Source: an uncultured Isosphaeraceae bacterium (lineage in GTDB: Bacteria; Planctomycetota; Planctomycetia; Isosphaerales; Isosphaeraceae). Taken from it: a DNA stretch of 64,000 nucleotides. The position numbers were made by a program, and so were the translations under genes. Shown here piece after piece: positions 50,866 to 59,997 of this stretch. How positions within the stretch are numbered: the first letter of the stretch is position 1; the number at the start of each line of letters is the position of its first letter. Below the pieces are notes generated by a model. That model did not search any database and was not told where the DNA came from. It saw nothing but the letters and a program-made list of their open reading frames with translations. Location of the stretch: NCBI GenBank assembly GCA_945957605.1, contig CAMFLR010000003.1, positions 496,001 to 560,000 of the forward strand, given 5' to 3'.

Positions 50866-52446
50866 TCAGCACACGTCTGGGCTTGAAGTTGGCAGAGCAC
50901 CAGCCGCTCGCGACGGGTGGGTTAGCGCGGCTGGCGCTGGGATGGCCGGTTGCGCAGGATGGTGCGTCAGCGTCTGGTCCGACGCCTTCTTGACCATGTT
51001 CGTCGTCGAATGACCGGCGACGAGCGGAATCAGCACGAGCTGGCCGCCATTTGCCTCAACTTCGTCCCGGCCAACAACTTCGTGCGGCTGGTAGTCGCCG
51101 CCCTTGACCAGAACGTCGGGCAAAATCGCGTTGATCAGCTCAAGCGGCGTGTCTTCGCCGAAAAGGGTGACGGCGTCGACTGATTCGAGCGAGGCGAGCA
51201 CCTCGGCGCGTGATCTTTCATCGTTGATCGGCCGGCTCGGGCCTTTGAGCCGCTGAACCGAGGCGTCTGCGTTCAGGCCAACGACGAGGAAGTCGCCCAG
51301 GTCGGCCGAGCTGCGCAGGAGCCGCGTGTGGCCGACGTGGAGCAGGTCGAAACAGCCATTCGTAAACACGATTTTCTGGCCGATTGCGCGTCGACGGTTG
51401 ACCTCGGCGACGAGATTTTCGCGATCGTAAACCTTGCCGTGATCGCTGGCCTGGTGCTCGATAAGGTCGGCGAGAATTTCTTCGCGTGAGAGCAGAGCGA
51501 CGCCGATTTTTTCGACTTCGAGACCGCCCGCGACGTTTCCGAGCGTCGCGGCCTCGTCGTAGTCGGCCCCAGCAGCGAGACAGAGGCCGACGATTGAGAG
51601 AACCATGTCGCCCGCGCCGGTGATGTCGTAAACCTGGCGGGGGCGCGTCGGCACGATTTCAGACCGGCCGTCGGCGCGGACGAGTGCCATACCGTCGCGG
51701 TCGAGCGTGACGAGCACGCTCTCCATCCCCAGGTCGTGAACGAGTTTACGGCCGAGGGCGATCGCATCGTTGGGCGTTGCGATTGTCATCCCGGTCGCGA
51801 GTTGGGCTTCGAGGCGATTGGGCGTCATGCAGTGCACGCCGCGGTAGCGCGAATAGTCGTTCGAGCGAATCGGGTCGGCAATCGCCCGCACGCCGGCGAC
51901 ACGGCAACCGTCGATCAGCGCCCGAAGTAGGCTTGGGGTGCAAATCCCCTTGTCGTAGTCGGAAATCAGGACGATGTCGGTCTCGGCGAGACGCGGCATC
52001 AGGTCGTCGAGAATCTGTGCTTCGTCGTGGGCCGAAATTGCCGTACGCACTTCGTAATCGACGCGAATCATCTGTTGTGGGTGACGATCCTGCGCGCGGC
52101 CGATGTAGCGCTCTTTGAGCGTGGTCGGGCGGTCGTCGAGCGTGGCGACGGGGCTATGGTCGATCCCCATTTCGCCAAGCAGTTCGCGCACGAGATCGCC
52201 GTCGCGGTCGCGTCCCACGCCGCCGACGAGAGTCACCTGTGCACCGAGCTTTGCGAGCATCGTCGCGACGCTCGCCGCGCCACCGAGGCGGTGTTCGCGG
52301 GTATCGGCTCGCAGGAGCGGGACAGGGGCCTCCTGGCTGATGCGTTCAGCGTAGCCCCAGACGTAGCGGTCGAGGATCAGGTCGCCCACCACCAAGATTT
52401 TCGGGCTTCCTAGCGACTGGACGCGGCGGATCAGGTCGAAAGCCAT
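50866..52446 (-). CDS. hldE: Bifunctional heptose-7-phosphate kinase / heptose-1-phosphate adenylyltransferase
   Basis: Makes ADP-heptose precursor for LPS inner core. 526 residues, near the usual length plus a Pro/Ala tail of about 40 residues. The PfkB-type kinase half has GDLILDRYVWG, HRLGGAASVA, and the catalytic DITGAGDMVLS. The nucleotidyltransferase half (from about residue 345) has FTNGCFDLLHVGHTRLL (HxGH), LNADASVQRLKGPSRPI and DVLVKGGDYQ. ATG 52446 with AGGAGG ten bases upstream; a GTG at 52497 is less likely. It lies upstream of the three envelope genes on the same strand. Supports a lipopolysaccharide-bearing outer membrane. Confidence 0.94.
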   Translation of the reverse strand: MAFDLIRRVQSLGSPKILVVGDLILDRYVWGYAERISQEAPVPLLRADTREHRLGGAASVATMLAKLGAQVTLVGGVGRDRDGDLVRELLGEMGIDHSPVATLDDRPTTLKERYIGRAQDRHPQQMIRVDYEVRTAISAHDEAQILDDLMPRLAETDIVLISDYDKGICTPSLLRALIDGCRVAGVRAIADPIRSNDYSRYRGVHCMTPNRLEAQLATGMTIATPNDAIALGRKLVHDLGMESVLVTLDRDGMALVRADGRSEIVPTRPRQVYDITGAGDMVLSIVGLCLAAGADYDEAATLGNVAGGLEVEKIGVALLSREEILADLIEHQASDHGKVYDRENLVAEVNRRRAIGQKIVFTNGCFDLLHVGHTRLLRSSADLGDFLVVGLNADASVQRLKGPSRPINDERSRAEVLASLESVDAVTLFGEDTPLELINAILPDVLVKGGDYQPHEVVGRDEVEANGGQLVLIPLVAGHSTTNMVKKASDQTLTHHPAQPAIPAPAALTHPSRAAGALPTSSPDVC

Positions 52447-52625
52447 TGGCGGCGGTCCTCCTTGACCGCGGATTGCCCGGAAAACCACCTCGCGCACGCG
52501 AGCCGAGACTCCGGATCACCCGAGCCGATAGGGTAGCGGCTGACGGGGGAGCGTCAAGGCGGGTTTGGATGTGGCTGCGGTTCCCAAGCGACTTGAGATG
52601 GAAACGGACAAGAACTCTATCCAAT

Positions 52626-52681
52626 CACAAAAGCAAACCGGCGGCCTTCGCGCGAGTTGATACTCGTGCGAGCCGCCGGTT
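52626..52681 (-). terminator. Terminator hairpin after the small secreted-protein gene
   Basis: AACCGGCGGC (52636-52645) pairs with GCCGCCGGTT (52672-52681), with an inner CGAGT-TGAT-ACTCG stem. On the minus strand it is followed by TGCTTTTGTG, a moderate T-run, placing it just downstream of the gene at 52708-53115. Confidence 0.7.
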
Positions 52682-52707
52682 GAATTCAGAAACGAGTCGG
52701 GCGAGGC

Positions 52708-53115
52708 TTAGCTCTTCTCGTCGGCGCGCTTGGCTTCGATGTCGAACGTACGGGTTTCGCCGTCGCGTTCCATCGAGGCCTGGATCTTGAACACGTCGCC
52801 TTCAACCTTGCCCTTGTACTTGATCGTGAACGAATTGCCGTTGAACTCGCGGGTGACGGTCCAGGTCGCGGTGCCGTCCTTATCGACCTTGCCGTCCTTG
52901 ATTTCGGTCTTGCCGCGGGGGTTCTCAACTTCGCCGGTGAGCTTTTCGCCCTCCTGCTTGAGCTTCATCGTGTTCTTGACTTCCTGATCATTGCGCTTTT
53001 GCGTCCAGGTCCAGGTGCCGGCGACCTTGCTCTCGGCGGCGATCACGCCCTGCGCGAAGCTGACGAACAGGCCGAACGCGAACAGACCGACCCACATGCG
53101 ATTGCGTGCAGTCAT
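52708..53115 (-). CDS. Small secreted beta-rich protein
   Basis: A 135-residue product. The signal peptide (MWVGLFAFGLFVSFAQGVIAAE at residues 7-28) ends with an AxA-like site. The mature part is made of short alternating strands with K/G/D turns: GTWTWTQKRNDQ, MKLKQEGEKLTGEV, TEIKDGKVDKDGTATW, NSFTIKYKGKVEGDVFKIQ, and GETRTFDIEAKRAD. This looks like a small lipocalin- or FABP-like barrel that planctomycetes encode in many copies. The function is unknown. ATG 53115 has AGGAG ten bases upstream and a strong terminator follows, so it is a single-gene unit. Confidence 0.72.
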   Translation of the reverse strand: MTARNRMWVGLFAFGLFVSFAQGVIAAESKVAGTWTWTQKRNDQEVKNTMKLKQEGEKLTGEVENPRGKTEIKDGKVDKDGTATWTVTREFNGNSFTIKYKGKVEGDVFKIQASMERDGETRTFDIEAKRADEKS

Positions 53116-53347
53116 TGGTGCGAATCTCCTGGATGTGAATGCGAGTTGAAGGCGGGCTCGGCGGCGTCCAAACGCTTCCGAGGTTTGCCTCTGGGGGCAC
53201 AGCCTCTCACAAGAGGCGTCAAATCGCGAGAAAATGTTTCCGGCGAATTGGGATTTACGGAGATTTCACGATCGCTTTGCGATTCGATCGTTCTTTGCGC
53301 AAAACTCGTAGCCGTTGGCAATCTGTCCAGGAAGCTTCCGATGTCGC

Positions 53348-54022
53348 TCAGTTGCCCCCGAGCTCGAAAGGCTTGGTGAATGCTTTTCCATTCAGCAACT
53401 GCCACTCTGCCTTTTGCTTATCGTTCAACATTCCATGGGCACGTTCAAAGGCCTGCAGGTGGATTTCCAGCGTTCTTCTACGAAGTTCGGCCGCGCCAAT
53501 TCCCTTGTCGTTCGCGGCCATGAGTTGCATGGATTTCGACATGTCGGCCACGATCTCTTGCGCTTTCTTTTTCTGCTCGTCGCCAAAACCGAGTGCCTTT
53601 TGAATCTTGGGCGAGAGAAAGGCTGGTGCGCCAGCGTTTTGGATCTGAATCTGGCCAAGCCGGCGGAGTTGATCCTTGTCGAGTACAGAAGTCAGCTTGT
53701 TCTGCAATTCGATGGTTACGTTTCTTGATTTCTCGCGTGTTCTCTGTTCATCACCCGGTGGCTCTTCCGGAGTGCCCTTGCGATTGAACCTTGCTTTTGC
53801 CAGGGCGAGCCCTTGATCTGTCGCCTCCTTCTGAAGCACGCTGATCGTTCCTTTTTGCTCTTCATTAAGCCGCAATTCTTTCTGCAAGTTCGGATTTGCC
53901 GACAAGTTGGGAAAAGCAACGGTGCCGATAAACCATTCGTTCGCGTCCCCAACCTGGGCCGCGCTCGTTGCCGACCACAACCCCATCGCAGCGACGGCCA
54001 AAACCAGGTGGGAGAATCGCAT
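53348..54022 (-). CDS. Exported helical protein, Spy/CpxP-like in outline
   Basis: A 224-residue protein. Signal peptide MRFSHLVLAVAAMGLWSATSAAQ, then a helical, charged mature part with LRLNEEQKGTISVLQKEATDQG, LDKDQLRRLGQIQIQ and MLNDKQKAEWQLLNG. The L-[TND]-x-[ED]-Q-x-x-x-[IL] recurrences resemble LTxxQ motifs of Spy/CpxP periplasmic chaperones, but the protein is longer and the relation is not certain. ATG 54022 is preferred over an in-frame ATG 75 bases upstream because it opens the signal peptide and follows AGGGA. It is divergent from folC. Function unknown. Confidence 0.6.
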   Translation of the reverse strand: MRFSHLVLAVAAMGLWSATSAAQVGDANEWFIGTVAFPNLSANPNLQKELRLNEEQKGTISVLQKEATDQGLALAKARFNRKGTPEEPPGDEQRTREKSRNVTIELQNKLTSVLDKDQLRRLGQIQIQNAGAPAFLSPKIQKALGFGDEQKKKAQEIVADMSKSMQLMAANDKGIGAAELRRRTLEIHLQAFERAHGMLNDKQKAEWQLLNGKAFTKPFELGGN

Positions 54023-54139
54023 GTCCGAAATCCCTTGGAAACGAGATCTCTTTGAATGAAAAGAATGCTTCATCTTCAATACGAGAGAAGTCACCACAAC
54101 GCAACAAATAAGTTTGCGTTTGGCTCCGTCGGCGAAGAA

Positions 54140-54156
54140 CCAAGCCGTTGGCTTGG
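54140..54156. other. Perfect stem-loop in the divergent folC/Spy-like spacer
   Basis: CCAAGCC-GTT-GGCTTGG, seven base pairs, lies in the 231-base region between the two divergent starts. It could be a regulator site or a leader hairpin. Confidence 0.4.
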
Positions 54157-54253
54157 CGAGAAGATGTAGGTTGCGTTATGCTTGGGACCGGAATCGACCG
54201 GTCGCCCCGCGGGCCGTGTCCGTGGACTGAATTCGAGCGTTCCGGCCGGATCT

Positions 54254-55630
54254 ATGAGCATCAGCGAACGTTATCGCGAGAGTCTCGACTACCTTCACGG
54301 CCGGCTCGACTACGAGCGAGCAGGAATGCCGCGCAGCAGCGGCGATCTCCGTATCGGCCGTATGCGCAGGATCTTACGCGCACTCGGCGATCCGCAAGAC
54401 GCCTATAAAATCGTCCACATCGCCGGCACAAAGGGCAAAGGCTCGACCGCTGCGATGCTCGCCTCTGTGCTGCAAGCTCACGGCAGCAAGACGGGCCTCT
54501 TCACGTCGCCGCACCTCCACCACGTTGAAGAACGCTTCCGGGTCGACTGCGTTGAAGCGTCGCGAGCCGAATTTGTCGAGCTTGTGGAACGCGTGCAGCC
54601 AATTTGTGCGAGGCTCGATCGCGACGACCCTCATTTTGCCGAGGGCGGTGGCGCGACGTTTTTCGAAATCACAACCGCGATGGGACTCATCCACTTCGCC
54701 CGCGCAGGGGCGGACGTGGTGGTGCTCGAAGTGGGGATGGGGGGACGTCTCGACTCGACCAACGCGATTCACCCCTGTTTGTCGGTGATCACGACGATCT
54801 CGTTCGATCACACGCGTCTCTTAGGTTCGACTCTTGGAGCGATCGCGGGCGAAAAGGCGGGGATCATCAAGCGTGGCCGACCGGTGATTTCGGGCGTGCG
54901 CGGCGAGGAACCAGCGAGGGTGATCCGGCAGATCGCGGCCCGGCGACATGCTCCCTTGCGCGAGATCGACGTCGACTTTCATTACCAATATGAGCCACCA
55001 CAACAACCGCTGAACCGCCCGAGTGCGGGGCGTGTCGGGGTGACGAGTTGGCGATCGAACTGGGGACCGTTTGACTTGCCGTTGTTTGGACGTCACCAGG
55101 CGCACAACGCGGCGGTCGTACTGGCGGTGGTCGATGCGCTCGCAGAGCAGGGGCTGGAAATCTCCGAGGCGGAAGCAATGCGCGGTCTGGCGGCGGTGAA
55201 CTGGCCGGCGCGGGCTGAATTGCTGGGCGAGCGTCCCTGGCTGGTCGTCGATGGTGCACACAATCCGGCGTCGGCGGTTGCGCTCGCGGAAACGCTGCGT
55301 TCGTGCTTTCCTGAGGGGCCGAGCACGCTTGTTTTTGGTTCGACGCGCGATAAGGATTTCCAATCGCAGTTGGAGGCGCTCTTGCCTCACTTTGCTAGAG
55401 TGATCTGCACGCGATATGTGAACAATCCTCGGGCGCTTGGTGTCGACCAGGCGGTACAGGCGGTTGTGGATCTGGGATATCCCGAACCGATGTCGGCGGA
55501 CGACGCAAAATCTGCGATTGAGTTGGCGCGAAAAATCACGCCTGAGAACGGTTTGATTTGCGTCACCGGGTCGCTGTTTCTGGCCGCCGAGGCCCGCGCA
55601 GTTTTGCTCGAAATCGATGAGAACGCCTGA
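54254..55630 (+). CDS. folC: Bifunctional folylpolyglutamate synthase / dihydrofolate synthase
   Basis: Adds glutamate to dihydropteroate and folates. 458 residues. Mur-ligase-type motifs: the P-loop HIAGTKGKGSTAAMLASVL, TSPHLHHVEERFRVD, FFEITTAMGLIHFA, EVGMGGRLDSTNA, the TTISFDHTRLLGSTLGAIAGEKAGI block (residues about 178-202), PLFGRHQAHNAAVVLAVVDAL, and C-terminal VVDGAHNPASA and VFGSTRDKDF. ATG 54254 (MSISERYRESLDYLH) begins the conserved N-terminus; the ribosome site is weak. Next gene on the same strand is DUF423, 27 bases downstream. Confidence 0.94.
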   Translation: MSISERYRESLDYLHGRLDYERAGMPRSSGDLRIGRMRRILRALGDPQDAYKIVHIAGTKGKGSTAAMLASVLQAHGSKTGLFTSPHLHHVEERFRVDCVEASRAEFVELVERVQPICARLDRDDPHFAEGGGATFFEITTAMGLIHFARAGADVVVLEVGMGGRLDSTNAIHPCLSVITTISFDHTRLLGSTLGAIAGEKAGIIKRGRPVISGVRGEEPARVIRQIAARRHAPLREIDVDFHYQYEPPQQPLNRPSAGRVGVTSWRSNWGPFDLPLFGRHQAHNAAVVLAVVDALAEQGLEISEAEAMRGLAAVNWPARAELLGERPWLVVDGAHNPASAVALAETLRSCFPEGPSTLVFGSTRDKDFQSQLEALLPHFARVICTRYVNNPRALGVDQAVQAVVDLGYPEPMSADDAKSAIELARKITPENGLICVTGSLFLAAEARAVLLEIDENA

Positions 55631-55657
55631 CGTTCAACGCGGAAGAGAACTTCAAGA

Positions 55658-56068
55658 ATGAGTGGACGTTTTTGGATCAGAGTGGGGGCGATCTCCGGAG
55701 GGGTGGCCGTCGCCCTCGGCGCCTTCGCGGCGCACGGACTCAAGCAGCATCTCGAGCCCAAGTCGCTCGAAGTTTTCGAGACCGGCGCGCGTTATCAGAT
55801 GTATCATGCGCTCGCCATCCTGGCGGTGGGGTTGCTCACGCTGGTGGCTGGCAGCTCACGCGGACGTTGCGTTGCCGGCTGGGGCTTTCTCGCAGGCACG
55901 CTTCTGTTTTCCGGCAGCCTGTACGCCCTGGCGCTCACGCAAATCAGCAAGCTGGGCATGATCACGCCACTGGGCGGCGTTGCGTTTCTTGTCGGCTGGG
56001 TCGCGCTGGCGGTATCGGGATTCGGACCATCTTCCATCGCGGACAAACCGTCGCGCATTGAGGTTTAA
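55658..56068 (+). CDS. DUF423 small membrane protein (YgdD-like)
   Basis: A 136-residue inner-membrane protein with four TM segments: VGAISGGVAVALGAFAAHGL (residues 9-28), ALAILAVGLLTLVAG, AGWGFLAGTLLFSGSLYALAL and ITPLGGVAFLVGWVALAV. The family signature GAFAAHGLK and FETGARYQMYHALA, plus FSGSLY and TPLGG, are all present. No biochemical function is established for the family. It is probably co-transcribed with folC upstream and the ACT-domain gene four bases downstream. Confidence 0.9.
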   Translation: MSGRFWIRVGAISGGVAVALGAFAAHGLKQHLEPKSLEVFETGARYQMYHALAILAVGLLTLVAGSSRGRCVAGWGFLAGTLLFSGSLYALALTQISKLGMITPLGGVAFLVGWVALAVSGFGPSSIADKPSRIEV

Positions 56069-56072
56069 TTTT

Positions 56073-56672
56073 ATGCACACGTATATCGTCACGGTGACCG
56101 CGCTCGACCGCGTGGGCATCGTGCAGTCGGTGACAGGCACGATTCGAGACCAGGGCGGGAACATCGTCGAGCTGTCGCAAACCGTTTTGCGCGACTACTT
56201 CACGATCATCCTCGCGGTCGAGTTTCCCGAGGGGCGAAACACGCGCACGTTGAGCGCGGCGATCATCGCCAACGGCGGCAAGTTCGACCTGAATGTCGAG
56301 GTGATCGACGCCGGCACGACCGCCCAGCAGCCGGTTGTGCCCAATGCCGAACGGTTCATCATCACAGTGCTCGGGCCCGACAGGGCGGGAAGCATTCACG
56401 AGATTTCGGGTTGTTTAACCAGTCATGGCGTGAACATCGTCGACCTGCACGCGCGGAGCGAGGAAGGTACATTCTCGCTGGTGATGGAAGCGTTCCTGCC
56501 GCACGACCTTTCGCCGACGATTGTTCGCGAAGAGCTCGAGCGTTACGGCAGTGAATTCGGCCTTGAATCGTACGTCCAGCACGAAAACATCTTTCTTGCC
56601 ACCACCGAGCCGAGCCCGGTTCGCGTAGGCCTGGCGCCGACTGTTGAAGGAGACGCCGTTGTACCGCACTGA
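56073..56672 (+). CDS. Double ACT-domain protein (GcvR/UPF0237-like)
   Basis: A 199-residue regulatory protein made of two ACT domains: TYIVTVTALDRVGIVQSVTG (residues 3-22) with GGNIVELSQTVLRDYFTI, and RFIITVLGPDRAGSIHEISG with HGVNIVDLHARSEEGTFSL. Such tandem ACT proteins bind amino acids; GcvR in Enterobacteria controls glycine cleavage. ATG 56073 has GAGGT eight bases upstream. Its last 14 bases overlap the start of the UPF0210 gene, a conserved pair in many bacteria, so the two products probably act together (inference). Confidence 0.88.
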   Translation: MHTYIVTVTALDRVGIVQSVTGTIRDQGGNIVELSQTVLRDYFTIILAVEFPEGRNTRTLSAAIIANGGKFDLNVEVIDAGTTAQQPVVPNAERFIITVLGPDRAGSIHEISGCLTSHGVNIVDLHARSEEGTFSLVMEAFLPHDLSPTIVREELERYGSEFGLESYVQHENIFLATTEPSPVRVGLAPTVEGDAVVPH

Positions 56673-58032
56673 AGATGTTCTCGCCACGCTGGGCATGGTC
56701 CGTCAGCACAAACTCGACGTGCGCACTGTCACGATGGGAATCGACCTGCAACCATGCGGGTCGCCTGATATCAAAACGCTGTGTGACGCGATTCGTGCGC
56801 GAATCATTCACTACGCCGGCCGGCTTGCCGCCGTTTGCCGCGAAGTCGAAGCACGCTATGGCATCCCGATCGTCAACCGTCGCATCGCGCTGAGCCCGAT
56901 CGCCGCAGTCGCCGCCGCGCACACCGCTGAAGGGTACGTGGCAATCGCCAAGACGCTCGACGAAGTTGCGGCCGAGGTTGAAGTCGATCTTGTTGGCGGT
57001 TTCACCGCGCTCGTGCAAAAAGGCTGGACCGACGGCGACCGCCGTCTGATCGGCGTCTTGCCCGAAGTGCTATCGACGACCAAACGCGTTTGCTCGTCGG
57101 TGAACGTCGGCACGACGGCCGCGGGCATCAACATGGATGCGATTCTGGCGATCGGCCACGTCCTCAAAGACGCCGCCGCCCGGACCGCCGATCACGACGG
57201 CTTCGGTTGTGCCAAGCTTGTGATCTTTGCGAATGCGCCAACCGACAACCCCTTCATGGCCGGCGCTTTCCACGGCGCAGGCGAACCCGACTGCGTGATC
57301 AACATTGGCGTGAGCGGTCCCGGTGTCGTCAAGGCGGCGGTGGAAGACCTCGTCACCCGCGAGCCCAAGGTCACGCTCGGCCAAATCGCCGAGGAGATCA
57401 AGAGCACGGCCTTCCGAGTGACGCGCGTCGGCGAACTGATCGGCCGCGAAGTGGCGTCGCGCCTGGGCGTGGCGTTCGGCATCGTCGACCTTTCGCTCGC
57501 ACCGACACCCCAGGTGGGCGATAGCGTCGGCGAGATTCTTCAGGCGATGGGCGTCGTCCGTCTCGGTGCGCCAGGATCGACCGCCGCGCTCGCGTTGCTC
57601 AACGACGCTGTGAAGAAGGGTGGCAGCTTCGCTTCGAGCTCGGTCGGCGGTCTTTCGGGCGCGTTCGTCGCGGTGAGTGAAGACTCGGCCTTGGCCGATG
57701 CCGTCGAACGCGGCGATCTGACGCTGGCGAAGCTCGAAGCGATGACAGCGGTTTGCAGCGTTGGTCTCGACATGATCGCCGTCCCCGGCGACACCGATGC
57801 CGAAACGCTTGCGGCACTGATCGCCGACGAAGCCGCGATCGGTGTCATCAACCACAAGACGACCGCGAGCCGTCTCATCCCGGTGCCTGGCAAGGGAGCC
57901 GGCGATCGCGCTGTGTTTGGTGGTCTGTTCGGCGAGATGGTGATCTTGCCGATTCACGCGGCGGGCGGTTCAACTGCATTCGTCCGGCACGGCGGCCGAA
58001 TTCCCGCGCCGCTTTCGAGCCTGCGGAATTGA
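56659..58032 (+). CDS. PFL family / UPF0210 protein
   Basis: A 457-residue protein of the UPF0210 family, distantly related to glycyl-radical enzyme folds but of unknown activity. Conserved parts: RTEDVLATLGMVRQHKLDVRTVTMGI (residues 3-28), SVNVGTTAAGINMDA, KLVIFANAPTDNPFMAGAFHG, INIGVSGPGVV, GRIPAPLSSLRN at the end. The start is TTG 56659: AAGGAG sits six bases upstream and LYRTEDVLATL aligns with the family N-terminus; a TTG at 56644 is less likely. It is coupled to the ACT gene by a 14-base overlap. Its 3' end overlaps the convergent desaturase gene by 63 bases. Confidence 0.9.
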   Translation: MYRTEDVLATLGMVRQHKLDVRTVTMGIDLQPCGSPDIKTLCDAIRARIIHYAGRLAAVCREVEARYGIPIVNRRIALSPIAAVAAAHTAEGYVAIAKTLDEVAAEVEVDLVGGFTALVQKGWTDGDRRLIGVLPEVLSTTKRVCSSVNVGTTAAGINMDAILAIGHVLKDAAARTADHDGFGCAKLVIFANAPTDNPFMAGAFHGAGEPDCVINIGVSGPGVVKAAVEDLVTREPKVTLGQIAEEIKSTAFRVTRVGELIGREVASRLGVAFGIVDLSLAPTPQVGDSVGEILQAMGVVRLGAPGSTAALALLNDAVKKGGSFASSSVGGLSGAFVAVSEDSALADAVERGDLTLAKLEAMTAVCSVGLDMIAVPGDTDAETLAALIADEAAIGVINHKTTASRLIPVPGKGAGDRAVFGGLFGEMVILPIHAAGGSTAFVRHGGRIPAPLSSLRN

Positions 58033-59148
58033 TATCGTTCGCGACGTCGTTGAGGAGAACCAGCGCGATCGGCGCGGCTTCTCGACGACGTCGTGCCCAT
58101 TGTCCCAGCGTGAGCCACGTCCGGGCTGATGTCCGGCGCGCAAAACGTCGAGCACCGATGGCCCTTCTCGCCTGAGATTGCGGAAGAAATAGCCGTTACA
58201 AACCGTGATGGTGTCGCGGTACTCGGGAAAGCCTAGCAGGATCTCGTGCGCCTGCGCGATTCGATAATGCGGCACCATCGCGAAGAGGTGATGCGTCAGG
58301 TGAAACGCCTGGCCATAAGGAAAGACTGCGGCCTCAAGCAAGGGATGAACGCGGAAGACGCGTGAGTTGGTGAAGTCGCCATCATCGGGGGCGTTCGCAT
58401 GATGGGCGACTTCGCGCAAGAGCATGTAGAACGGATAAAACGTCAGCAGCGGGACGACCCAGAACAGCCAAAAAACTGGCCACGCGTTGAACGCGTGAAC
58501 CATGGCAAGTAGTGCAAGCCAGTACGCGCCTCGCATCCGACGGGCGACAGCCATGTTGTAAGCATTGCGCAGCGGCTTATCGCCATTGGAAGTGCCGAGG
58601 TTCGCCGCTTTGGCTCGACCGAAGAGGTAGCGGAGCATCACGGGCGGCCAGAGTCCCAGTAACACATAATCACGCCAGAACTTTCGCTTGGAGACGGGGA
58701 ATTCGCGCGGGTGCGGGTGATTGAGACGAATGAGATCGGGGTCGTGATTGGGATCGTTCACAAACCGATGATGACCAAAGTGCGCGAGCCGATATTTCTG
58801 AGTCATCGCCACGATGGGAAACATCAAGAAGAGATCGGAGACCAGTTCATTCGCGAGCTTGTTGCGAAAAAGCGTGTAATGACTGGCGTCGTGCGCGAGG
58901 CCGGACAAGCGGTGCTGGAACGCCGCCATTACCGCGACGCCAAGAACCGCAAGAGGCGCAAAAACATAGCCTGCGAGGCCGCCCGATTGCCAGGCGTGGA
59001 AGAGCCAATTACAGCTCACCAGCGTTACACCCAGGCCGATGTATTCACGCATGATGAATCGCGCATTCGTGCGATTATCGACGCGCATGAGCGGTCTGAT
59101 GGCGTGATGAACCTCGTCCCACGAGGCGCAATCTGGCGGTGTGGCCAC
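57970..59148 (-). CDS. Fatty acid desaturase, membrane-bound di-iron type
   Basis: About 392 residues. The three histidine clusters are HDASH (about residues 86-90), HFGHHRF (about 123-129) and HLTHHLF near residue 285, with an additional EVAHHAN. TM helices flank them (AAFQHRLSG preceded by LAGYVFAPLAVLGVAVM; WLFWVVPLLTFYPFYMLL). The family introduces double bonds or hydroxyls in acyl lipids. GTG 59148 is favoured because GGAGG lies seven bases upstream; ATG 59169 is an alternative with the ribosome site inside it. The C-terminal 45 residues (RSRWFSSTTSRTIS) are basic, not conserved, and lie in the overlap with the UPF0210 gene. Confidence 0.88.
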   Translation of the reverse strand: MATPPDCASWDEVHHAIRPLMRVDNRTNARFIMREYIGLGVTLVSCNWLFHAWQSGGLAGYVFAPLAVLGVAVMAAFQHRLSGLAHDASHYTLFRNKLANELVSDLFLMFPIVAMTQKYRLAHFGHHRFVNDPNHDPDLIRLNHPHPREFPVSKRKFWRDYVLLGLWPPVMLRYLFGRAKAANLGTSNGDKPLRNAYNMAVARRMRGAYWLALLAMVHAFNAWPVFWLFWVVPLLTFYPFYMLLREVAHHANAPDDGDFTNSRVFRVHPLLEAAVFPYGQAFHLTHHLFAMVPHYRIAQAHEILLGFPEYRDTITVCNGYFFRNLRREGPSVLDVLRAGHQPGRGSRWDNGHDVVEKPRRSRWFSSTTSRTISIPQARKRRGNSAAVPDECS

Positions 59149-59250
59149 CTGGCGACCTCCGATCGACATCCTACCGGTCGGAGCGGAGCACTCCGAATCC
59201 CTCTTCCTGTCTTATCGGCCGATCGCCGCGGTTGAGTCCAAACTTGCCGG

Positions 59251-59997
59251 TTATGCGGCTTCAACGTGGTTCAAAAGCCCACGCGCCGCCTGACTTTGCG
59301 GGTTTTCAAAAACCTCGCAAATCGGTCCCGACTCGACGATTTTTCCCTCATCAAGCACATGAACCGTCTGCGCCACGTTGCGGGCAAACGCCATCTCGTG
59401 CGTGACGACAATCATGGTCAGACCATCGCTCGCCAGGTCCTTGATAACCGCAACGACTTCAAGCGTCATCCGCGGGTCGAGAGCGCTCGTCGGTTCGTCG
59501 AACAACATCACGCGCGGCTTCATTGCGAGTGCGCGAGCAATCGCCACGCGCTGCTGCTGTCCGCCCGAAAGCTCGCGAGGACGCGAATCGGCGCGATCTC
59601 CCAACCCAACGCGATCGAGCAATTTGCGAGCCCGTTCGATCGCTTCATCGACGCCAAGTTTCAAAACGTGGACCGGTCCTTCGATGACGTTTTCGAGAAT
59701 CGTGCGATGCGGAAACAAGTTGTACTGCTGAAAAACCATCCCCGCACGCAGGCGAATCGCTCGAACGGTTCGCTCGCGCTCTCTACGCGAGAGGGTGCAA
59801 CAAAGGTCGAGGCCGTCGACGGCGACTTTTCCTTCATCAAATGTTTCGAGACCATTGATGCATCGAACGAGCGTCGATTTGCCCGAACCCGAGGCGCCGA
59901 TGATCGCCGTTGCCTCACCCTGGGCGACCGTGAGGTCAACTCCGCGGAGGACGGGATGATCGCCGTGACTCTTCACCAGACCCGAGACGTCGATCAT
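59251..59997 (-). CDS. Polar amino acid ABC transporter ATP-binding protein (GlnQ-like)
   Basis: A 248-residue ATPase that powers uptake through the permease encoded just upstream. Walker A GASGSGKST (residues about 34-42), Q-loop in MVFQQYNLFPHRT, signature LSGGQQQRVAIARAL, Walker B VMLFDEPTSALDP and switch His in VVTHEM. The NLFPHxT and VxxLGxxxxxA features are typical of GlnQ/HisP-type amino acid importers. ATG 59997 overlaps the preceding stop (ATGA) and has AGGAGG six bases upstream, so translation is coupled to the fused binding-permease protein. Substrate likely a polar amino acid, exact identity unknown. Confidence 0.93.
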   Translation of the reverse strand: MIDVSGLVKSHGDHPVLRGVDLTVAQGEATAIIGASGSGKSTLVRCINGLETFDEGKVAVDGLDLCCTLSRRERERTVRAIRLRAGMVFQQYNLFPHRTILENVIEGPVHVLKLGVDEAIERARKLLDRVGLGDRADSRPRELSGGQQQRVAIARALAMKPRVMLFDEPTSALDPRMTLEVVAVIKDLASDGLTMIVVTHEMAFARNVAQTVHVLDEGKIVESGPICEVFENPQSQAARGLLNHVEAA

